DNA of 64,000 nucleotides from Lycium barbarum (taxonomy: Eukaryota > Streptophyta > Magnoliopsida > Solanales > Solanaceae): contig NC_083344.1 of NCBI RefSeq assembly GCF_019175385.1, positions 11,684,725 through 11,748,724 of the forward strand, given 5' to 3'. The notes beneath the pieces were generated by a model that saw only the letters and a list, made by a program, of their open reading frames with translations, did no database searches and had not been told where the DNA came from. Position numbers and translations under genes: made by a program. The first letter of the stretch is position 1, and each line of letters begins with the position of its first letter. This document shows positions 55,700-64,000 of the stretch, one piece after another.

Positions 55700-58676
55700 C
55701 ATCCCATATGTGGTTGCGCCAACCGGTATATGTGTCCCAGCAACCGACGTTGCGGTATACTGAAGGCATCAACTGAACAGGGTAGTGAAGTTCAAGTGAC
55801 AAATGTTACAAGGTAAGTTGATGTTACTTTCAGTACAAGTTAGAGTTGGAAAGCCTTAATGCGATAATATCAGGGAAAGGAAGAAAGTGAATATATAGAA
55901 AGTAAAGAGATTAGAATGTCTTGAGAAGAGGGAAAAGTGTAAGAAACGAGGGTAAATGAAGCTTCCAACAGAGACGACGGGCAAGGCAAGGGATTAATTG
56001 GATAAAAATTTGAAGGTAGGCAAGCAAAGGGGATAAAGGATGGTAGTATGGAATAAAAGACGAATGCGTGGGGTCAGGGAATAGACTTCGATAAGTGGGA
56101 CTAAAGGATAGTAACCACAACTAGGAATGTGAAGTAAGAGAAAGAATGATCAGGCCTTGCAACGATACTAAGAGATTTCCAGCTCTCGAGAGGTATATAA
56201 AGGGATAAATGTGTGGTCATACTGACACGGTTGCCTCGGACACGGAGAAGCTTCCCCAAAATATGATTTAAGAATAGAACGGATTTTCATGTTTAAAGGA
56301 ATATTTCACGAAATTTACGGTCGATACTATAAAATAACAAGTGGAGAAGGGAGCTTGGGGAGGAAGGAACTCAAGGAAGATTTGAGGATGAAAGCAGGAA
56401 AGGTACACTAATGGGCTGCTTAAAAGGAGAGGAAAGAAGAAGAAAGGAAGATGAGAAAAATTGAGCAATCACCAAGGACAAGTGAGAGGATAATGAACTA
56501 ACAAAGCTAACCGGGAGGTAGTACATCAATAACATGGGATGAGGATAAATAATACCGAGATTCGATTATAAACGAAATAGAAGGATGTATAGGAAATATT
56601 CATGAGTATGGACTAGCCTTGGCGGCAGGAAGGAGAAGAAAGAAGAGAGTATATTTGTAAGGATTTCATGACACAAACAAGAAGTGGAAAAACACTAGAA
56701 GAACTACAACGCATAGGTGGGATGAAAATAAGTAGTTAAGGAAAATTTTGGATAAGTGAGCTAAGTAAATAAAAGGATCGATAGTGGATGTGGAAGTGGA
56801 AGAGTGTAGCATATTAACTCTCAATGATATATTGTAGACTTAGAGTGAAACTGGAAACTTAGAGTAAGAAGAATTTCAGTGATAATAGTTGTGGAGGAAG
56901 ACGAGGGATAAAAAGAGCAAAGTGTGACCAAACGTTCCGTAAAATGTTTTGATGAATTCCAATGTTCCCATTAACCCGTTGATTTGGGAAATGTTCAGTC
57001 ATAAAAGGTAGAAGTAGAAAAGCCTTAAAGAAGGCAGCGAGAAAGGATAAGCGCTTCGTTCAAATGAAAAGCCCTCGATTAGCAGAAAGGAAAATAAGTC
57101 AAGCTATATGATGAGAGAATTCCGGTATTATGAGAGACCAAAGGAGTTGGAGGATCGTTAAGGTTGGTCGATGAATACTGATATTTGGGAGTTACTAGCG
57201 TATAAAACACCCTTAAAAGGGGGGAAGAGCAGAGCTAGTCCTGAAATGAGGTATAGCCCTGTTAAAATTCCAAGGAAAGAAAGATGTTGCTTAAAGAAGC
57301 CAAAATTCGGGATGTAGTGGCATATCAAGAATGCATTAAGAGGGAGCAGAAATAAATTAAAGATAAGCATACCACAAAGCAGGTATGAAAAGGAATTAAA
57401 ATGGATAAAGAGAATACTTCGTGCGGACGTGAGATATGACATTTGTAGACCAGGAAAATTTGTGTCGCACCTAAATAGGCAGTGACGTATCCTAAAGAGT
57501 AATAAAGAGAGTAAGAATGCTCTGCAAGCTAACTACAAAGAGAATGACAAAATGGATGATGAGTACAAAGGACACTCTAGGTTGCAACGGAAAAATCTTG
57601 ATATTAAAGGAAAAATATGAGAATATTAACAAAAGGTGTAACGATAAGCGGTGTGGCGATCTCTAAAGAGAGGAAGAATGATGTGGGTGCAGATAGAAAG
57701 GCAGCAGCAATACTATAAATTAGAAGGTATATCACGGGTCACTAACCATGCGGAGCATAAGGGTATGTATTATAGAATTATATGAATCATCAGCGTAAGG
57801 TTATGCCCCGCAGATGGGAATGGACACACCGGAAAGCCAAGAAGGAATGATAGCTAACAAAATGATCACTGGAATGAGGAAGTCAAGGGTAAGTATACCA
57901 TACCAATGTTGGAAAAGAAGCTGTGGTAAAGTGAGAATTTTCCTTCATAATTATAAGTTTTGTTGCAAGAGTTGAGGCAAAGGAATTAAAGGGAGAGTTA
58001 AACAGAGCTCGAAGATATTGTGAGCTATAGACAGGTTCGAACTATGATTATCGGTTCATCGCAATATATAATCCTGCTACGAGAAATAATAAAGATGGTG
58101 ATGGAACATTAGGAACCGTTAAGAGATTGTATTGAGGATATTCTTATAACTGATCATGGAAGGGGATTAAGATGGATGGTTGAAGAAACGTAACCGTTAA
58201 GATTAAGGATTTGTCAGTTGCAGAGTACCGCTGAACAAGCAACGGGACATTAGTATAAGAAAATTTATGATGAATCGGAAAGCTTAGCTGATGAATTACG
58301 AGGGGATAATCTAGCATGTATCTAAGCTCAACATGTACAAGTAGGGATAGCTAAGATAGCATCAGAGGAGTCAACAAAAGAAGGTGTTGTATTCGAGCAA
58401 GGGAGTTATCCGTTAATAAAGAAATGAGGAACGAAGAGGAAGGACGCTCGCAGGATGGCGAGTAACCGTGGCGTGGCTAGTTAAACCACAGGAAGGAAGA
58501 CAGAATGAGAATGGGATACTAGCTAACTTATATACATGAAGATTGAAGATTGTACGACTCACAAATGAGTTTGATAAGGAGCTAAGAAATAGCAGGACGA
58601 AATAGATCAAATTATAGTATAATTATATGGTAATCAAACAAAAATTCAATCAGGATATTGAGGATCGGCGCACTAC
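55700..58676 (+). pseudogene. Gamma internal DNA with scraps of pol
   Basis: This is mostly unreadable purine-rich sequence with stops in all frames. One scrap near 57430-57480 translates as RYDICRPGKFVSHLNR, which fits the RNase H-integrase linker (DYDVSILYHPGKANVVADA in epsilon). This suggests the region is a highly decayed pol rather than foreign DNA. The open frames on the minus strand (for example 57158-57442) show no recognisable domain and I do not accept them as genes. Confidence 0.4.
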
Positions 58677-58712
58677 AACATTCGAGGACGAATGTTTTTA
58701 AGAGGGGAAGGA
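58677..58712 (+). other. Gamma hairpin and polypurine tract
   Basis: AACATTCG-AGGA-CGAATGTT is a perfect 8-bp hairpin, followed by TTTAAGAGGGGAAGGA up to the 3' LTR. Confidence 0.85.
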
Positions 58713-59894
58713 TGTTACACCCCGTATCTTCGAAGAAGCACTTATCAAATTTGAAACATAAGTACGTTGAGTTATGGTTAAGTAAAACCACTTTGGCATG
58801 TAAGGAGCAAGTATTATTAAGTATATTTAATGATTGAAGGATGTATATAAGGTATACCGGAAGGTTTTATAAGGAAATGAGTGGAAGTAATGGAGTCGTA
58901 CAACTTTGGAGAAAGGATGGGTGAAGTTTGTTACAGTACGGACTTGCTACAGTCTGCTACAGTATTGCTACAGTATGGAATTGCTATAGTCTGCTACAGT
59001 ATTGATACAGTGACCCCCGAATTTGATCCTTATATAAGGGGTAAAAAAAAACCCCTTTTCACCAGATTTTAGCCCAGAAATTTCCAGAAATCAGTAGGGA
59101 GAGTGAGGGTACCAAAAAGTGAGCAATTTTCAAGTGACGAAATATTAGTTTAGGTCCGGATAACGCATGGTTGTGATTCTAGTATTGTTTTGCGGTGGAT
59201 TTTAGCGTGGCTATTGAGGATATTTCTTTCTTAACAAGAAAAAAAAAAGGTATGAATCTTTGTCTTTTAGTATTATTTAAGGCTTATTCTCGGAGACAAA
59301 GTCGTTAAATAATTGTGTAGTAAGTTGGTTAGTTATTGAAGTTGAAAAACAGTGTGGGGGATGTTTTATGGTATATATTGGTGTTGGAAATGATATTATT
59401 GATGTTGGTATGGTTGTTGTTGTTGTTGGTTGCTGAATTGAGATTTCGGGTAGGCATATAAACAGGGAAGATGTTGCCCGATTTCCGGCAGGATATAAAA
59501 TAGTTTAATTTGAAAACTTAGGACAAGTGTACGGTGATGAGTCTAACGTTAGTGTAATTTCTCTCGAATGTAGACTTACGATCTCGGGCGGATAAGCATA
59601 ACTAGTAGGAAGTCGAACAGGTATGTTAAGGCTCGTCCTTTTCATTCAAAGGCATGATTCCTATGGTATGATTCCATAAGTGTTTTCATAACCTCCTTGA
59701 TTTCAAAGCCAGAAGTTTATGACTCTTAAAGCTTCTTATGATGTTAAGAACGAGGATGTTTTTATGAGGATTACGTTGAGGATGAATTTATGCTTAAAAG
59801 TCTCAAATATGATTTCAACGATGATATGAAAATGTTAAGCTATTTCATGATTTTCTCGATTTATTTCATTGTTGTTGATCTCACCTTATAAATT
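58713..59894 (+). repeat. Gamma 3' LTR, part before delta
   Basis: It is collinear with 51684-53035 except for about 180 bp missing after 58931. It is interrupted at CACCTTATAAATT by delta; AAATT (59890-59894) is the candidate duplication, its partner being outside the window. Confidence 0.85.
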
Positions 59895-61396
59895 TGTTAT
59901 ACCCCGTATATTTATACGTCGAATTATTCGCAAGCAAATTGACTCAAGTTAAAGGCGAAATTATTTTCGGACATGAAATAGGAACTTTTAATTATCACAC
60001 AAATTGTTTATAAATTTTATTTAGTGTAGAAATATTATTGGAGATTAGGAACTAATTAATTATGATTTGATTATTAAGCGGGGATTAATGATTAATTAAA
60101 TTAATTATACTTTGAGTGGGCCCCACCCGATCCCTTTATAAAAAAAATATATAATAAATGAATAAATACAAAATGAAATGAAATAAGAGGGTTGATTCAT
60201 CATAGAGGGGCACGTTCCATATGGCTATGCACCATATATAAGTTCACAATTCATGACTAATGTGAATCATATTGCAATTGCAAAATCTAATGAAGTTGAG
60301 AGAAAGAATAGCATGAGCAGCCATGGCTGCTACTGTTCACGACCAGCCATGGCTGTTTAAAAACAATTGCTTTGATTTAATTCCAAGGTGATTTACAAGT
60401 TCAAGGAGGTGATAGCAACATTGGATATTGAATCGAGGAAGAAGAAATTGTGAAATTGGAGCAATTAAGTGTAGAAATTCTTCCGAGAAAATTGTGGAAA
60501 GATTTTCTTATTTTATGATGTAGTTGTATTAGTAGTGTTGTAATGGAATTATTAAAATTAGATTGGACGAAATTGGAAGTAAGAAAATACATGAAATTGT
60601 TATTATGTGAAATCGTGGGTTGAAATGGATTTAGAATTGTTATGGGCCGAGTTGTGAGGATTTTATGTGTATATCTCTGTTGTTGGTATTTCTGTGTTAA
60701 CAGGAGAATAATTGGAAATTCGGGTTAGGCAAATATATAGGGGAAATGCTGCCCGATTTTCGTTAAGTCCTTAGATAATGAAGAACCCTAAACGAGAAGT
60801 ATAAGTTAAAGAATAAGTTCTATAAGCGACGGCCTGCGGATTTACGAACTAGAAAGTACAGTTACTAACGACAACGTTACTTTTATATTAAATAGGCTAA
60901 AGGGACAACGAAGCGAGCGAGAGTGCGATTAATCGTTAACAGGTATGTAAAGCTGTCCCTTCTTTCTTTTGGCATGTCTTAGATTTAAGTGATAAATGAT
61001 ATGAGCTTTGGGGTAATCCTATTCGTAAGTCTTGAGTGTGATTCATGATTCCTATTCACTTCTTGATGTTAGAACTCTGGAAATGATTGAGCCTCCCTCT
61101 CAAGTTTTCTATCGTTGGATAGTAGTCGATAAATATAAGCTTCTATTCTTGGAAGACTATACGATAACTCATGTCCTTGACCTCTATAAGCTATTTCATA
61201 TTATATTGATACATGTCTATGATTCCTAAGGCTCTTTTGATAATTTATAATGACATTCGAGGGATACTTGATATGACTGTCGCTGTTGATACTCAGGTGT
61301 TAATCCTTTCTTCTTATTCTGTTTGAGTCTTGATAATGTTTTAAATTGCATATGGTTGCTCACTACTCGGCTCGTGCATGACTCAATATGTCTTTC

Positions 61397-61476
61397 ACCG
61401 AGTCCCGGGCCGGGTATGTTAACGTGCACAGTTTCACTATATTGTTCACCGAGTCCCTCACTAGAGGGCCGGGTAC

Positions 61477-61518
<42 letters not shown>

Positions 61519-61590
61519 ATGATGATATGTTATGGCGGCCAGGAGGGCATATGATGACTTTATTCACCGAGTCCCATAATGGGCCGGGTG
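61397..61590 (+). repeat. CACCGAGTCCC repeats and (TA)n tract
   Basis: Three CACCGAGTCC...GGGCCGGGT units alternate with spacers. A TA run of about 18 units spans 61479-61515. This lies just upstream of the R block. Confidence 0.85.
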
Positions 61591-61742
61591 TGATATATGA
61601 TATTGACATGCATGATTTATGTTTCAAAAGGCAAGTGTTTTGGTATTCTGGATGTTATCCTTGTCTCCTGTACCCTCTATTTCAGTTATGATCCTTTTTA
61701 CTGTATTTCATGCTTTATATACTCAGTACATATTCCGTACTG

Positions 61743-61764
61743 AGCCCCCTTTCTTCGGGGGGCT
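61743..61764 (+). promoter_or_regulatory. R-region hairpin of delta LTR
   Basis: AGCCCCC pairs with the GGGGGCT of GGGGGGCT around a TTTCTTC loop, giving seven pairs, the strongest version in the window. Confidence 0.6.
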
Positions 61765-62311
61765 GCGTTTCATGCCTGCAGGTATAGATAGTCGGTTTGG
61801 TGACCCTTCAGCATAGGACTTCTACTCAGCTGTCTTGGAGAGCTTCGTTGTTCCGGAGTTTAGACTTTTGGTACAGATCTTATGATATATATGTGTATGT
61901 TTATCCAGGGGTACGACGGGGCCCCGTCCCGTCATATTTCGCTATTAGTAATCTTAGAGGTCAGTGGACATATGTGTGGGTTGTGTATAAGTTCTGTCCA
62001 GCTGTGTCTATACGATGTGCTATGGATATGTTTGTCTGTAATGGAAGCCTTGTTGGCTTGCATATGACATGATATTGATATGTAGTGGCAGCCTTGTCGG
62101 CTTGCGTATCCTCTTGTGATATGATTAGCTGTGACTCCTCAGGAGACTGTGTATCTGAATATACGTATATGATGACATTATGAACCGTTGGAGTTCTTTT
62201 GTAAGCTTCCATATTGTCCATAGATTCAGTTTGGTTACATGTAACAGGTTCTTATACGGGTGTCCAGTTCGGGCACTAGTCATGGCCCATGGGGTTGGGT
62301 CGTGACAGAAG

Positions 62312-62323
62312 TGGTATCAGAGC
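62312..62323 (+). other. Delta primer-binding site (tRNA-Met)
   Basis: TGGTATCAGAGC, four bases after the LTR end. Confidence 0.9.
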
Positions 62324-62366
62324 AGTTCATCCTCGGAGTGTCTACAGACCGTGTCTAGTAGAGTCT

Positions 62367-62402
62367 TGTTTATCAGTGTGTTGTGCACCACATCTATAAA
62401 CA
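62367..62402 (+). promoter_or_regulatory. Delta leader stem-loop with GTGCAC loop
   Basis: The arm TGTTTATCAGTGTG faces its partner with the outer seven pairs and the inner TGTG intact. The loop TTGTGCAC carries the palindrome GTGCAC. It lies 43 nt after the primer-binding site, after GTGTCTAGTAGAGTCTTG. Confidence 0.6.
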
Positions 62403-63062
62403 GGAAGCTACAGGACATTTAGGATGTTACCTTTCTTTCATATCTAAGATCGTGTGATAGAGCCCAGCCATAGAAAATGAAATTCCTTATACTAACCTTA
62501 GATTTCAGCTGAAGACCGACATCGACAGAAGAAAGCGACCGATGATATTGGCAGTTACAAAGTACACAGGTAAGTAACGGTGCAAAAGAGGCATGTCAGA
62601 TAAGGTGAGAATATTGAAATATGATTGAAATGTAAAGTTGAAGAATGAAAGAGAAGGTAGATAGGAAGGTGTAACAGGACAGATCGTTAGAGGATCAGGT
62701 ACGTCTCGAGGTGCGATATGTGAGGTAAGTTCCGACACCTTTATACTTTTTACTGGAAATTGGGAGCCCTGTGTGGCTATGATACGATATGATATATACG
62801 TATATATGTTGGCCCTGTGAGGCATTGTTGGTATTTCCTGCGTGCAGGTTTTGGGATAGTAAGAAGTACAGAGGAAACTCTGCCCAAATTTTCCCAGAAA
62901 TAGGAGAAAGAAGAGAATGAGATATAAGTTCATAATATGTCTTGAAAGTTGATACCGATAGGGTAAATTTATTATGTTGGACTAAATCTTTAATACGACC
63001 CTTCATGTCATCCGTAAGAGGCACCATTCTCATTTGGAAAATTTTATTTCGAAGAACCATAT
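62403..63062 (+). other. Delta internal spacer, no gene
   Basis: No coding similarity is seen. The stretch near 62805-62905 (GCCCTGTGAGGCATTGTTGG and then GAGGAAACTCTGCCCAAATT) resembles element 3' untranslated text in alpha and epsilon. Confidence 0.6.
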
Positions 63063-63257
63063 ATGAGCAGCAAAGTTTGGAATTCATTTGGACGAACCAA
63101 AATACTTTCTAGCCACATTTTTACCTTAGAAAAAGCCCATGTTGAAGAGAAAAAATGTCCAGTAATTATGTTTCACTTCATTGGAAGAGTACAAAGCATA
63201 CAGCAAGTAGTTTGTAAACTAAATAGTTCGTTTATGACTCAAAAAAAACAATTCTGA
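63063..63257 (+). CDS. 64-codon frame of unknown function in delta
   Basis: MSSKVWNSFGRTKILSSHIF through CPVIMFHFIGRVQSIQQVVC to KKQF. No domain is recognised. It is followed at 63271-63301 by text that faintly resembles 5S rRNA ends. The FIGRV and FLVGRV words in delta and gamma could be a distant match, or chance. It may be fortuitous. Confidence 0.2.
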   Translation: MSSKVWNSFGRTKILSSHIFTLEKAHVEEKKCPVIMFHFIGRVQSIQQVVCKLNSSFMTQKKQF

Positions 63258-64000
63258 GGGTAAACTATGTGAGTTAAGCGATGGAAGTCTCGTGGTGCTT
63301 GTCGAATTCTAGTTCTTCTTGTGTGGTTTCGGAGGACGCTTCATGGTGACGTAACCTTGGAGTAGAAGTGTTCTTGTGTTCTTTGAGTTTATTAGTTTTA
63401 ATTAACTAATTGGAGATGGAATTCGTGGAAGGAAAACTCAAACTTGCGGGCTATAATGGATCATGTGTTCCATGTGTTATTGATGAAATGCTTGGACGAT
63501 TCGGAAGGGCTTGTTATACTAAGGGATGATTTAGAAAAGGCTGGCAAATCTTAATAGAGTATTATATTGAGGTACCACTGAATTGACAAGCAGGGGTAAA
63601 TTACGACGAGTTTATAGTTAGAAGAAATAACAGTACGATTGAGACAAGAGTACAGAGGAAGAAGAGTTATGACAAATAATGAAGGTATTGATAAGATAGC
63701 ATGTGAGATATTATGGGTAAGATTGATCAGAAAGGGGGAAGAGTTAAGTACGCCTAGTCCACGGAGTGTATTTAAAAACATAGTAAGAATCGTGAATAAG
63801 ATTAAGAAGTGTTACGTTATAGGATGGATTACGAACATGATGTAATGTGAATACCATAAGGATTGCTATAGAAATGAGTAAAGCCTAGCAAGGAAGTAAC
63901 CAAAGAATAACGATGTGATTAGTGTGAAACGGAAAAAGAAAATGTAGAACGAATAGGAAAGACTTACAAAGTCCTATAGGGAAGTTCAGAATAGAGATCA
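63258..64000 (+). other. Delta internal sequence to window end, nothing firm
   Basis: Purine-rich, stop-rich DNA of the same character as the internal regions of alpha and gamma. At 63271-63301, GAGTTAAGCG directly joined to ATGGAAGTCTCGTGGTGCTT may be a 5S-like remnant with its middle deleted. I see no gene. Confidence 0.4.

Larger units (their letters stand above)
59895..62307 (+). repeat. Delta 5' LTR
   Basis: 2413 bp from TGTTATACCCCGTATATT to GGGTCGTGACA. It has CACCGAGTCCC/GGGCCGGGT words repeated at 61397-61590 around a (TA)n tract, then the R block at 61710-61740 and the R hairpin. Confidence 0.9.
59895..64000 (+). mobile_element. Element delta: Ty3/gypsy-type element, 3' part outside window
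   Basis: The 5' LTR is 59895-62307 and the internal region runs from 62308 to the window end. In the 1.7 kb of internal sequence visible there is no gag. It carries the tRNA-Met primer-binding site, a leader hairpin with a GTGCAC loop, the GAAACTCTGCCCAAATTTTC text near 62873-62892 that elsewhere sits at element 3' ends, and a small unknown frame. It is probably non-autonomous, but pol could still lie beyond 64000. It is nested in the gamma 3' LTR and is therefore the last insertion of that branch. Confidence 0.8.

Overview
The window is repeat-dense eukaryotic nuclear DNA with no host protein-coding gene that I can recognise. It is made almost entirely of Ty3/gypsy-type LTR retrotransposons, most of which look like chromoviruses of the Tekay/Del kind: an aspartic protease with a D-P-G-S site, an RT with FIDD, an HHCC/DDE integrase, and a chromodomain-like tail ending near RYPHLF. 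The primer-binding sites read TGGTATCAGAGC, complementary to initiator tRNA-Met. LTR ends (TGTTACA/TGTTATA at the start, GGTCGTGACA at the end) and the motif ACATTCGAGGACGAATGT before the polypurine tract are typical of large asterid genomes. I infer a plant, probably Solanaceae, but the sequence alone does not fix the species.

Layout. 1-4491: LTR fragments in alternating orientation. 2871-13632: an almost perfect head-to-tail duplication of a 5381-bp unit carrying a decayed minus-strand gag-protease-RT relic. 12657-17846: a long minus-strand LTR, a probable Tat/Ogre-like LTR remnant, and another LTR piece. From 17847 on there is a nested stack. An old minus-strand element (here called zeta) has its 3' LTR at 17847-18398 plus 47651-48944 and its pol at 48945-51683. 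It was hit by element alpha (18399-47645, plus, duplication CTTAG) and by element gamma (from 51684, plus). Alpha's two LTRs were each hit again: by beta (20565-30364, minus, duplication GATTC) and by epsilon (37119-47101, plus, duplication ATGCT/ATGAT). Gamma's 3' LTR was hit by delta (59895 to the window end, plus).

Coding content. Epsilon has a complete but heavily mutated gag-pol. Zeta has most of pol. The tandem unit has gag-protease-RT. Beta encodes only Gag (a TR-GAG type). Alpha, gamma and the visible part of delta have no gag and little or no pol, so they would depend on proteins supplied by other elements.

The most interesting signals are RNA-level. (1) All five elements with a visible leader, plus the tandem unit, have a stem-loop 44-52 nt after the primer-binding site. 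In three of them the 8-nt loop holds a 6-nt palindrome (GTGCAC or GAGCTC), as in a retroviral dimer-initiation site. (2) Beta and gamma share a module containing a sense-oriented 5S-rRNA-like sequence with recognisable pol III A and C boxes. (3) Short hairpins in the LTR R region and next to the polypurine tract recur, with covariation in the R-region one. All alignments and counts here were made by eye.
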